From Spirochaetae bacterium HGW-Spirochaetae-7 (GTDB lineage Bacteria > Spirochaetota > Spirochaetia > Treponematales > UBA12059): 6,866 nucleotides of DNA. The translations under genes were made by a program, and so were the position numbers. The stretch lies in the NCBI GenBank assembly GCA_002839245.1, contig PGXR01000156.1, positions 1 through 6,866 on the forward strand. The letters run 5' to 3'. Below, piece by piece: positions 1 to 6,809 of this stretch (position 1 is its first letter; each line of letters begins with the position of its first letter). A model generated the notes under the pieces. That model worked only from the letters and a program-made list of their open reading frames with translations, had not been told where the DNA came from and did no database searches.

Positions 1-1064
1 AAGCGAAGCTGGACGAACTCATCCAGGCGACCAAGGCCACCGCCGATGTAGAGGAACAGAAGGCCGCTTTCAAGGCCGTGCAGCGTGAAATCAACGCCAA
101 CATGTACTTCATCCCCCTCTACCACCAGCTCTCATTCATCTACACCAGCGATAAGATCAACCTCAACGGCGGCAAACTGGGCAACGACCAGTTCTCGTTC
201 GAGAAGAACCTCCTCAACTGGACCACCACCCGTCCCGACGGCATGATCTACACCAACGGCGGACCGCTTGAATTCTACCAGATGCACGCTGTCAACCCCG
301 GCCTGTTCCTGTATCAGGAAGTGCTGTTCGACCGCCTCATCAACGCCGACGAGAACCTTACTCCCACCACCGGCCTGCTGGCCAAGGACTATGCGGTCGG
401 AGCAAACGGCATGCAGCTCGTTTTCAACCTCCGCGATGACGTCAAATGGCATGATGGTGCGAAATTCACCGCCGAAGACGTGCGCTTCACCATCGAATAC
501 CTGCTCCGCATCCCCGGACTCAACGCTGTGGCCCTCAACACGTTCAAGTCCATCAAAGGCGGACAGGATTTCATCGACAAGAAAACCGAGCACATCAGCG
601 GAATCGTGATCGAAGGCAACAAAGTCACCATCACCTATGAAAAGCTCGACCCCAATGCCCTGCTCACCTTCTCCCAATGGCCCATCCTGCCCAAGCACCT
701 GCTCGGCGATACCAATCCAGTCACCTCCCAGCAGAACGCCTTCTGGCAGAATCCCATCGGAACCGGTCCTTTCAAGGTTGGCAAGACCGTCCTGGGCAAC
801 TATGCCATCCTCGACCGCAATCCTGATTATTTCATCAAAGGTACTGGAAACGTCCAGAAGATCTACATGCACGCCAGTGGCGAGAACGATGGCAACCTGC
901 TTAAGAACGCCGAAGCCGGCTTGATGGACTACACCTGGAGCAAGAGCGTCGCCGACGCAACCGGTGTCGCCAAAGTCAAGGGCATGACCGTCACTCCCGT
1001 CAACATCCGCTACACCCGTGTCTTCTACGTCAACCAGTTCGCGCATGAAGCCAATATCAAATAG
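1..1064 (+). CDS. ABC transporter substrate-binding protein, family 5 (partial; C-terminal segment followed by N-terminal half)
   Basis: Extracytoplasmic ligand-binding subunit of an oligopeptide-type ABC importer. The frame (codons from base 3) is open to the left edge, so the start and any signal peptide or lipobox lie outside; 353 residues are visible. Residues 1 to 75 look like the C-terminus of the SBP_bac_5 family: an amphipathic Lys/Glu-rich helix, then NANMYFIPLYHQ at 32-43 and a final stretch ending NLLNWTT. From about residue 81 a second, N-terminal-type segment begins. It contains the hallmark LRDDVKWHDG at 143-152 with FTAEDVRFT at 155-163, and NPIGTGPF at 250-257. The frame stops at TAG (1062-1064) just after RYTRVFYVNQ (336-345), which matches the lobe I to lobe II crossover of DppA-like proteins. 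The 'lobe II' half is therefore absent after the second segment. Every visible Phe codon is TTC, on both sides of the junction, suggesting one highly expressed gene. Family assignment is confident; whether this is a permuted protein or a truncated tandem copy is open. Confidence 0.9.
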   Translation, partial: AKLDELIQATKATADVEEQKAAFKAVQREINANMYFIPLYHQLSFIYTSDKINLNGGKLGNDQFSFEKNLLNWTTTRPDGMIYTNGGPLEFYQMHAVNPGLFLYQEVLFDRLINADENLTPTTGLLAKDYAVGANGMQLVFNLRDDVKWHDGAKFTAEDVRFTIEYLLRIPGLNAVALNTFKSIKGGQDFIDKKTEHISGIVIEGNKVTITYEKLDPNALLTFSQWPILPKHLLGDTNPVTSQQNAFWQNPIGTGPFKVGKTVLGNYAILDRNPDYFIKGTGNVQKIYMHASGENDGNLLKNAEAGLMDYTWSKSVADATGVAKVKGMTVTPVNIRYTRVFYVNQFAHEANIK

Positions 1065-1087
1065 GCTTGGTTCTTAAGTATCTGTAT

Positions 1088-1142
1088 AGGACATGGATAT
1101 CCTGCTATGCTTTCTTCGGTGTCCATGTCCTTCCTCATTTTT
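1088..1142 (+). terminator. Hairpin with T-rich tail between binding-protein and permease genes (leaky terminator or mRNA stabiliser)
   Basis: AGGACATGGA (1088-1097) is perfectly complementary to TCCATGTCCT (1122-1131). The stem can extend inward by four more pairs (1098-1101 with 1118-1121, two of them G-T), leaving a 16-base loop. A T-rich stretch follows, ending in five T at 1138-1142. It starts 24 bases after the stop codon. In this operon type such a hairpin commonly lets the binding protein be made in excess of the membrane subunits, by partial termination or by protecting the upstream mRNA 3' end. The T tract is not directly adjacent to the stem, so full termination is unlikely, and the downstream genes have no obvious promoter of their own. 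Confidence 0.65.
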
Positions 1143-1174
1143 CCGGATGATCCGCGTATGACAGAGGTGCTTGC

Positions 1175-2134
1175 ATGATCAATTTCATCATCAGAAAAAT
1201 CCTTGCGCTCATTCCCATGCTGGTGGTCATCAGCTTCCTCATCTTTCTAGGTGTGGAGCTGATGCCGGGGGATGCGGTCGATTTCATGATCAGTCCTGAG
1301 GCGCTCTCAACGGTCAGTCCGGCTGAACTGGAAGCCCTCAGGGATGAGCTGGGGTTGAACGATCCCTTCATCGTGCGGTACTTCATCTGGCTAGCCAACA
1401 TCCTGCGGGGTGATTTCGGTTACAGCCTGCAAAGCGGTGTGCCTGTCTCACAGCTGATGGCGAACACCTTACCGGCCACCTTGGAACTCACCGTAGCCGC
1501 GCTGCTCATCTCCACTCTGCTGGGAAGCCTGCTCGGAGTGGTGTCGGCCCTACGGAAAGGAAGCATCGCCGACAACGTGCTCACCGTGGCAGGGATGATC
1601 GGGGTGGCGATACCCCAGTTCCTGTTCGGCTTGGTGATGATCGTGGTGTTCGTCTTCAACTTGGAATGGCTGCCGGTCGGCGGACGGATGACCCCTGGCC
1701 GTGAACTCTTTTTCCAGCGGCTTGAGTATCTGGTGCTGCCTGCGGTGGTCCTGGGACTCGCTCTCACCGCAGGGGTGATGCGCTACAGCCGGGCAAGCAT
1801 GCTCGACTCGCTCAACAAGGATTATATCAAGACTGCCCGGAGCAAGGGGCTGAAAGAATGGCGGATCAATCTGATCCATGGCCTGCGGGTGGCGATGACC
1901 CCGGTCGCGGTTCTGATCGGTTTCCGGCTCCCCATGCTTATCGGTGGCGCCGTCGTGATTGAGCAAGTGTTCCAGTGGCAGGGTGTGGGGCAGCTGTTCG
2001 TCATGGCTGTGCGCTCCCAGAACACCCCTATCATCATGATGATCGCATTCTTCAGTGTCCTCATGGTGCTGGTCTCCAGTATCCTGGTGGATATCGTCAC
2101 AGCGATTCTTGATCCTCGGGTCAAGCTTTCCTAG
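1175..2134 (+). CDS. dppB: ABC transporter permease, DppB/OppB/GsiC type
   Basis: First of two inner-membrane subunits that form the translocation channel. At 319 residues it has the usual length for DppB-type permeases. Residues 1-30 hold the N-terminal membrane segment typical of the family, followed by PGD at 31-33 and the periplasmic region with RGDFGYS at 78-84. Further hydrophobic segments lie at about 101-125, 134-162, 185-203, 243-265 and 285-312. The cytoplasmic EAA loop that docks on the ATPase is at about 216-238, from DYIKTARSKGL through HGLR. The protein ends with the conserved LDPRVKL (312-318). The ATG is preceded by GAGGTG (1164-1169), five bases upstream. The symbol gives family position only, since the real substrate is unknown. 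It follows the hairpin gap and precedes the DppC-type gene by 11 bases. Confidence 0.95.
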   Translation: MINFIIRKILALIPMLVVISFLIFLGVELMPGDAVDFMISPEALSTVSPAELEALRDELGLNDPFIVRYFIWLANILRGDFGYSLQSGVPVSQLMANTLPATLELTVAALLISTLLGSLLGVVSALRKGSIADNVLTVAGMIGVAIPQFLFGLVMIVVFVFNLEWLPVGGRMTPGRELFFQRLEYLVLPAVVLGLALTAGVMRYSRASMLDSLNKDYIKTARSKGLKEWRINLIHGLRVAMTPVAVLIGFRLPMLIGGAVVIEQVFQWQGVGQLFVMAVRSQNTPIIMMIAFFSVLMVLVSSILVDIVTAILDPRVKLS

Positions 2135-2138
2135 GAGG
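2133..2138 (+). promoter_or_regulatory. Shine-Dalgarno site of the dppC-type gene, overlapping the upstream stop codon
   Basis: AGGAGG lies seven bases before the ATG at 2146 and shares two bases with the TAG stop (2132-2134) of the preceding permease gene. A terminating ribosome would sit on this site, so the two permeases are probably translationally coupled. That fits their need for equal amounts. Confidence 0.8.
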
Positions 2139-2145
2139 CCTCGAT

Positions 2146-3060
2146 ATGGGAACAAGAGCGCTGCAGAAAAAAATGGACCAGATCCTCTACCGGGAGCAGC
2201 ACGGCTTGCTGAAAAGCTCGAACAAAAGTCGCGCGCTACGTAAGATCCTAGCAAACAAACTGGCGATCATCGGTCTCGTGCTGTTTGTCGCCATCACCAT
2301 CCTATGTGTGTTCGCACCGCTGTTCACCCCGTACCAACCCAACAGCATCGACCTCCGCAACCGGCTTGCCCCCCCCACCTTCGGCCACCTTTTGGGAACC
2401 GACCAGATCGGGCGTGACATCTGGACCAGGATATTGTTCGGCGGCCGCATCTCCATTTTCGTCGGCTTGGGAAGCGCCTTAGGCGCCGCGCTCATCGGCG
2501 TTTCGTTGGGAACGTATGCTGGCTACAGGGGAGGCTTGCTTGATGCCACAGTGATGAAGATCTCGGAGATCATGATGAGTTTTCCCCAGATCATCCTGGT
2601 GTCCATTCTGGTCACCATCGTGGGTCAGAACCTTTGGAACCTCATGTACATCTTCATCCTCACCGGCTGGTCGTCCATGTACCGCATGGCCCGTTCTCAG
2701 ATGCTCTCCATCCGCGAGCAGGAATACATCCAGGCGCTTAGGGCTTTCGGCATCTCCAAAGCCATCATCGCCTTCAAACATATGCTGCCGAACGCCATCG
2801 GCCCGATTTTTGTCAACATCACATTGTCCACCGCCATGTTCATCCTGCAGGAGGCGGCTTTGAGCTTCCTTGGCCTTGGGGTCCCGCTCGACCAGCCCAC
2901 CTGGGGCAATATCCTCAACGTGGCCCAGGACCTGACCATCCTGCGGGAATCCTGGTGGGTTTGGCTGCCGGTGGGGGTGGCCATCACGGTGTTCGTACTG
3001 GCGATCAATTTCATCGGTGATGGACTGCGGGACGCCGCTGACCCGACGCTGATCGGTTAG
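2146..3060 (+). CDS. dppC: ABC transporter permease, DppC/OppC/GsiD type
   Basis: Second channel-forming inner-membrane subunit, expected to pair with the DppB-type protein. It has 304 residues, the normal family length. A charged cytoplasmic N-terminus (1-35) leads into the first membrane segment (about 38-60), as in OppC_N domains. The conserved GTDQIGRDIWTRILFGGR is at 84-101. Further membrane segments are near 103-125, 147-175, 220-245 and 272-292. The EAA loop that contacts the ATPase runs about 193-216, from EYIQALRAFG to HMLPN. The C-terminus carries FLGLGVP (241-247), PTWG (251-254) and the GDGLRDAADP motif (291-300). The start is set by the strong AGGAGG at 2133-2138. The symbol reflects family position, not a demonstrated dipeptide substrate. 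Confidence 0.95.
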   Translation: MGTRALQKKMDQILYREQHGLLKSSNKSRALRKILANKLAIIGLVLFVAITILCVFAPLFTPYQPNSIDLRNRLAPPTFGHLLGTDQIGRDIWTRILFGGRISIFVGLGSALGAALIGVSLGTYAGYRGGLLDATVMKISEIMMSFPQIILVSILVTIVGQNLWNLMYIFILTGWSSMYRMARSQMLSIREQEYIQALRAFGISKAIIAFKHMLPNAIGPIFVNITLSTAMFILQEAALSFLGLGVPLDQPTWGNILNVAQDLTILRESWWVWLPVGVAITVFVLAINFIGDGLRDAADPTLIG

Positions 3061-3071
3061 GAAGGAAAGAC

Positions 3072-4100
3072 ATGCGAGACGACCTAATTCTGCAAGTGAA
3101 AGACCTCAGCGTCAACTTCTATACCAACCAACGGTGCAATATGGCCTTACGGGGGGTATCGTTCGATCTGCGCAAGGGCCGGACCCTGTGCATCGTGGGC
3201 GAATCGGGCTGTGGCAAGAGTGTCACCGCCAACGCGATCATGCAGTTGCTACCGGACCTCTCCCGCATCGAAAGCGGAAACATCACCTTCAAGGGCCAGG
3301 ATGGGGACATCCAGATTGAAAAACTGCCCAAGAATGGCAAGCAGATGCGCAAACTTCGTGGCGAGGTGATGGCCATGATCTTCCAGGACCCCATGACAGC
3401 GCTCAACCCCGTTTTCACCGTGGGTTTCCAGATGAACGAGATGATCCAGGCCCACACGGACCTGCGTAAGAAAGCCGCCACAGAGAAATCCATCGGATTG
3501 CTTACCGACATGGGCGTGCCACTGCCTGAGCAGCGGGTGCATGAGTATCCGCACCAGTTCAGCGGCGGTATGCGTCAACGGGCGATGATCGCGATGGCGA
3601 TGGCCTGCGCGCCGGAGATCCTGATCGCCGATGAACCTACGACTGCCTTGGATGTGACCATCCAGGCTCAGATCTTCGAACTCATGCTGGAGCTGAAAGA
3701 GACCGAGCATATGGCTATCCTGCTGATCACCCACGACATGGGTGTGGTAGCCGAGATGGCGGATGATGTCGCGGTGATGTATATGGGCAACATGGTGGAA
3801 AGCGGTACGGTGCAGCAGATCCTCAATTCCCCCTCGCATCCGTACACCATCGCCCTGCTGCAATCCATTCCCGTGCTGGGCCACGGCAAGAACCAGAATC
3901 TGGAGCCCATCCGGGGTATGACCCCCGACCCATACCACCGTCCGCCTGGCTGTCAATTCGCACCCCGTTGCGATTTCGCCACTGACATCTGCGCAAGCCG
4001 CCTGCCTGACGAATCGGTGTTCGATACCAACCATATGGTGCGCTGTTTCCATTATGAAGAAATCAAGCGAAACAAGGAGATCCAGCATGGAAAAAAATAA
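3072..4100 (+). CDS. dppD: ABC transporter ATP-binding protein, DppD/OppD type
   Basis: Cytoplasmic ATPase that powers the importer, expected to form a heterodimer with the DppF-type protein. It has 342 residues. All nucleotide-binding motifs are intact: Walker A GESGCGKS (43-50), Q-loop Gln105, signature FSGGMRQR (163-170), Walker B ILIADEPT (183-190, with Asp187 and Glu188), D-loop ALD (192-194) and switch His221. The C-terminal oligo_HPY domain starts near HPYT (256-259). It includes PPGCQFAPRC and four cysteines (294, 300, 307, 325) in the arrangement known to hold an iron-sulfur cluster in some DppD-type ATPases. AGGAAGG (3059-3065) lies six bases before the ATG and overlaps the end of the dppC-type stop codon. 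Its 3' end overlaps the next gene by 14 bases. The symbol reflects family position only. Confidence 0.95.
   Translation: MRDDLILQVKDLSVNFYTNQRCNMALRGVSFDLRKGRTLCIVGESGCGKSVTANAIMQLLPDLSRIESGNITFKGQDGDIQIEKLPKNGKQMRKLRGEVMAMIFQDPMTALNPVFTVGFQMNEMIQAHTDLRKKAATEKSIGLLTDMGVPLPEQRVHEYPHQFSGGMRQRAMIAMAMACAPEILIADEPTTALDVTIQAQIFELMLELKETEHMAILLITHDMGVVAEMADDVAVMYMGNMVESGTVQQILNSPSHPYTIALLQSIPVLGHGKNQNLEPIRGMTPDPYHRPPGCQFAPRCDFATDICASRLPDESVFDTNHMVRCFHYEEIKRNKEIQHGKK
4075..4079 (+). promoter_or_regulatory. Shine-Dalgarno site that sets the dppF-type start at 4087
   Basis: AGGAG inside the end of the upstream ATPase gene lies seven bases before the ATG at 4087. The in-frame ATG at 4054 has no comparable site and would add eleven polar residues outside the family's conserved start. 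This decides for the 340-residue form. Confidence 0.75.
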
Positions 4101-5109
4101 AGACATTCTAGTGCGGATCTCAAATCTAAGAACCTATTTCCCCGTCAAGAAAGGGGTGTTCCGCCGGACAGTAGGCCAGGTGAAGGCTGTTGATGGGGTA
4201 GATCTCGAGATCATCCGCGGTGAGACCCTCGGTGTGGTAGGCGAATCCGGGTGTGGCAAGACCACCTTGGGCAAATCCATCATCCAACTGTGCAAGCCCA
4301 CCAGTGGCAAAGTGCTCTATGCGTTTCCCGATGGAGAGAAGGACTTGGCGGCGATGAATGACAAGGCCCTTGATGTGGCGCGGAAACGCCTGCAGATCGT
4401 CTTCCAGGACCCGTATTCCTCCCTCAATCCCGCATTCACCATCTTTGGCTCGTTCTCCGATCCGCTCAAGAAATTCGGCATCAAGAGCCGTACGGACCGA
4501 GAGGCGGCAGTAGGTCGGCTGCTGGAAGCTGTGAACCTGCCTAAGGATTACATGACCCGTTATCCGAACGAATTCTCCGGTGGCCAGCGGCAGCGGATCG
4601 GTATCGCCCGGGCACTCTCGGTGGACCCCGAGCTGATTGTCTGCGATGAAGCGGTGTCGGCCTTGGATGTCTCCATCCGGGCTCAGGTGCTTAAATTGTT
4701 CAAGGAACTGCAAGCCGAGCGCGGCCTTACCTATTTGTTCATCACCCACGACCTCTCGGTAGTGGAATATATCTCGGACCGCATCGCGGTGATGTATCTG
4801 GGAAAAGTGGTGGAGCTGGCGGAAACTCAGGAGTTGTTCCGCAACACCGTTCACCCCTATACCAAGGCGCTGCTCTCCGCGATTCCCATCGCCGATCTAG
4901 CCCAAAAGAAGAAGCGCATTCCACTGCAAGGTGATGTGCCCAGTCCCGTAAATCCTCCTGCCGGTTGTCCATTCCATCCCCGTTGCACCTATTGCCAGCC
5001 AATCTGCCGCACCGAGGTGCCGAAACTCACGGCCTACCCGACCGGAGGGACCGCTGAGCACCATGTAGCGTGTCACTTCGCGCTGGATTTCCTAGGAGGA
5101 ACGCGGTGA
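4087..5109 (+). CDS. dppF: ABC transporter ATP-binding protein, DppF/OppF type
   Basis: Second cytoplasmic ATPase of the importer, 340 residues. The N-terminus shows the OppF/DppF feature of a substrate-independent segment with TYFPVKKG (16-23) before the nucleotide-binding core. Motifs are complete: Walker A GESGCGKT (52-59), Q-loop Gln107, signature FSGGQRQR (163-170), Walker B LIVCDEAV (183-190, Asp187, Glu188), SALD (191-194) and switch His221. HPYTKALL (256-263) opens the oligo_HPY domain, followed by PAGCPFHPRC and the cysteine set 294, 300, 307 and 329; an extra Cys303 sits between them. The gene overlaps the upstream ATPase by 14 bases, and its TGA shares one base with the sulfatase ATG, so all three are likely coupled in translation. 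The partner is inferred from adjacency and family practice. The symbol reflects family position only. Confidence 0.95.
   Translation: MEKNKDILVRISNLRTYFPVKKGVFRRTVGQVKAVDGVDLEIIRGETLGVVGESGCGKTTLGKSIIQLCKPTSGKVLYAFPDGEKDLAAMNDKALDVARKRLQIVFQDPYSSLNPAFTIFGSFSDPLKKFGIKSRTDREAAVGRLLEAVNLPKDYMTRYPNEFSGGQRQRIGIARALSVDPELIVCDEAVSALDVSIRAQVLKLFKELQAERGLTYLFITHDLSVVEYISDRIAVMYLGKVVELAETQELFRNTVHPYTKALLSAIPIADLAQKKKRIPLQGDVPSPVNPPAGCPFHPRCTYCQPICRTEVPKLTAYPTGGTAEHHVACHFALDFLGGTR
5094..5099 (+). promoter_or_regulatory. Shine-Dalgarno site that sets the sulfatase start at 5109
   Basis: AGGAGG lies nine bases before the ATG at 5109, within the last codons of the upstream ATPase gene. The stop TGA (5107-5109) and this ATG share one base. 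The surrounding CCTAGGAGG string also precedes the dppC-type gene (2130-2138). An in-frame GTG at 5106 is possible but would change the product by only one residue. Confidence 0.8.
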
Positions 5110-6806
5110 TGGGTGCGCTCGATATCCACTCGGCGCTGGACGCCCACATCTCCAGTGTGCTCGCGCCGGATACCCGCCCGAATATCCTCTTGCTGTTCAC
5201 CGACCAACAGCGGGCCGACACTATCGGCGCTCTTGGCAATCCCCATATGGTGACTCCGAACCTAGACCAGCTGGTACGCGAGGGACGCGCCTACACCAAT
5301 GCGTATTCTCCGAATCCCATCTGCTGTCCAGCCCGGCACAACCTGATCACCGGTCTCCCAGCTCGGGACCATGGCATAGCCGACAACGAGTTTGAGGCCC
5401 GCTGCAACCGCTGCCTGCCCACCATCGCCGAAATCCTCTCCGATAGCGGCTACCATACACGCGCTATCGGCAAAATGCATTTCCAACCGGCCCGTCGCCA
5501 TAACGGCTTCGAAATCATGGAATCGATGGAGGAAGTGCCCGCCTATCTAGAAGATGATGATTACCTGCAGTATCTCCAGACTCACGGGTACGGCATGGTG
5601 CAGAATATCCACGGTGTGCGCAACTTGCTGTATATGGTGCCACAGACCGCTCTGATACCCGAGGAACACCTAGGAACCAAATGGGTGGCCGACCGGGTGA
5701 TCGATTACCTTGACCATAAAAGCCGCAACCGGCCCTATTTCCTCTTCGCTGGCTGGATCGCCCCGCATCCACCCTTCAATGTGCCAGAACGATTGATCGA
5801 CCTCTATAAGGATGTTGCCTTGCCCGAACCCCTCACTGCGCATAGCATGTTGTGCGAGCTGAGCAAGGAGAACAAAGCCTGGGCCGATTTCCCCGATCCC
5901 TCCTACGAGCGCCGCATGCGGGAGTGCTACTACGCCCAGATCACGTTCATCGATGAACAGATCGGGCGCATCATCGCGAAGCTGAAGGAACTCGGGGAGT
6001 ATGACAATACCTTGGTGATTTTCAGTTCCGACCATGGCGAGATGCTCTCCGACCTCGGCTGTTATCAGAAGTTCCTGCCCTTCGACGGTAGCAGCAAGAT
6101 CCCGCTGGTGGTGCGTTACCCGCAATATACGCAGCCTGGTGAATGCGTGGATGCGTTTGTCGACCTCAACGATTTCCTTCCCACCATGCTGGATGTGGCG
6201 GGAGTCACCTATCCAGCGGTCCATGAACTCCCCGGTGAGTCCCTCTTCGCGCTGCATCCACAGAAGGACCGGGAACATCAGTATATGGAGTACTCACGGG
6301 GCAATCGGCGGTGGGTGGCCCTGCGCGATCGTCGGTATCTGTATGTCTATTACTACGGTGGCGGACGAGAGGAGTTGTTTGACCGTATCAAGCCTGACGG
6401 AGAGGCGTACAATCTGCTGGAGCCCCACCAAGGCGGAATGTTGGATGGGGATTCTTTGGGGGGTACACCAAATAACACGGACGACTATGAAGCGGTCCGG
6501 TTGGATTTGCGGAAAAAATTGGTAGCGATGGAACGGCAGTGGGGACTTCCTGGATATATACAGGATGATGATTTTATCGTTTTGGAGCCCTATGTGGCCA
6601 ATCCCCATCGCAATTCATCGTTTCCCGTTTTTCCGCACACGATTGCCGATGCAGAAGGATTCGATTTCTATGCAGAGGTCGAGGCCGCGGTGGCCAAACA
6701 GCCGGTTGACCTCAGCCGGCTTGATCTGGAAGCTTTCGCGCGGCATGCGAAGGTCCCACAAGCACAGAAAGAAGTTTTCTTGAGAAAATATAGGAGTCAA
6801 CTATAA
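5109..6806 (+). CDS. Type I sulfatase (formylglycine-dependent), probably cytoplasmic
   Basis: Predicted to hydrolyse a sulfate ester; 565 residues, alkaline phosphatase superfamily. PNILLLFTDQQR (24-35) gives the first strand and metal ligand Asp32. The formylglycine motif C-x-P-x-R is Cys72-Cys73-Pro74-Ala75-Arg76, followed by LITG (79-82). Cys72 is the residue a maturase would oxidise. Other active-site elements are GKMHF (121-125, Lys122 and His124), APHPPF (218-223, His220), SDHGE (307-311, Asp308 and His309) and Lys321, which aligns with the family's late lysine. The C-terminal part (about 385-565) fits the usual smaller domain but is less conserved. No signal peptide or lipobox is visible: the first 22 residues are polar, with acidic residues. 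It is therefore expected to act in the cytoplasm on material brought in by the linked transporter. A phosphonate monoester or phosphodiester hydrolase of the same fold is a possible alternative. No maturase gene is in the window. Confidence 0.92.
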   Translation: MGALDIHSALDAHISSVLAPDTRPNILLLFTDQQRADTIGALGNPHMVTPNLDQLVREGRAYTNAYSPNPICCPARHNLITGLPARDHGIADNEFEARCNRCLPTIAEILSDSGYHTRAIGKMHFQPARRHNGFEIMESMEEVPAYLEDDDYLQYLQTHGYGMVQNIHGVRNLLYMVPQTALIPEEHLGTKWVADRVIDYLDHKSRNRPYFLFAGWIAPHPPFNVPERLIDLYKDVALPEPLTAHSMLCELSKENKAWADFPDPSYERRMRECYYAQITFIDEQIGRIIAKLKELGEYDNTLVIFSSDHGEMLSDLGCYQKFLPFDGSSKIPLVVRYPQYTQPGECVDAFVDLNDFLPTMLDVAGVTYPAVHELPGESLFALHPQKDREHQYMEYSRGNRRWVALRDRRYLYVYYYGGGREELFDRIKPDGEAYNLLEPHQGGMLDGDSLGGTPNNTDDYEAVRLDLRKKLVAMERQWGLPGYIQDDDFIVLEPYVANPHRNSSFPVFPHTIADAEGFDFYAEVEAAVAKQPVDLSRLDLEAFARHAKVPQAQKEVFLRKYRSQL

Positions 6807-6809
6807 ACA

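Noticed and set aside
132..1046. 304-codon open frame on the minus strand inside the binding-protein gene
   Set aside because: It mirrors a highly C-ending-codon gene. Its translation is Gly/Val/Asp-rich with no recognisable domain, and the + strand frame has clear family motifs.
1067..1090. Possible promoter TTGGTT ... TATAGG in the gap before the dppB-type gene
   Set aside because: The spacer is only 12 bases, too short for a sigma-70-type promoter, and the -10 element overlaps the hairpin stem.
1550..2254. 234-codon minus-strand open frame crossing the boundary of the two permease genes
   Set aside because: His/Asp-rich antisense translation without domain features. Both + strand permeases are complete and well supported.
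3249..4106. 285-codon minus-strand open frame opposite the DppD-type gene
   Set aside because: Its His/Arg-rich translation is the antisense of conserved ATPase motifs. It has no family features and is a shadow frame.
4126..4854. 242-codon minus-strand open frame opposite the DppF-type gene
   Set aside because: Same reasoning: it is complementary to well-conserved ATPase coding sequence and has no recognisable motif.
5070..5108. Longer sulfatase start at 5070
   Set aside because: It would add 13 residues overlapping the upstream ATPase coding region. The AGGAGG at 5094-5099 is correctly spaced for 5109.
5322..5336. Ala instead of Ser in the sulfatase C-x-P-x-R motif (Cys-Cys-Pro-Ala-Arg) as an anomaly
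   Set aside because: From memory, a Pro-Ala-Arg version also occurs in other members of the superfamily such as choline sulfatases and phosphonate monoester hydrolases, so it is not unusual in itself.
6034..6525. 163-codon + strand frame inside the sulfatase
   Set aside because: It lies in another frame of the sulfatase core, which carries the SDHGE motif. The overlapping translation is Ser/Arg/Trp-rich with no family signal.
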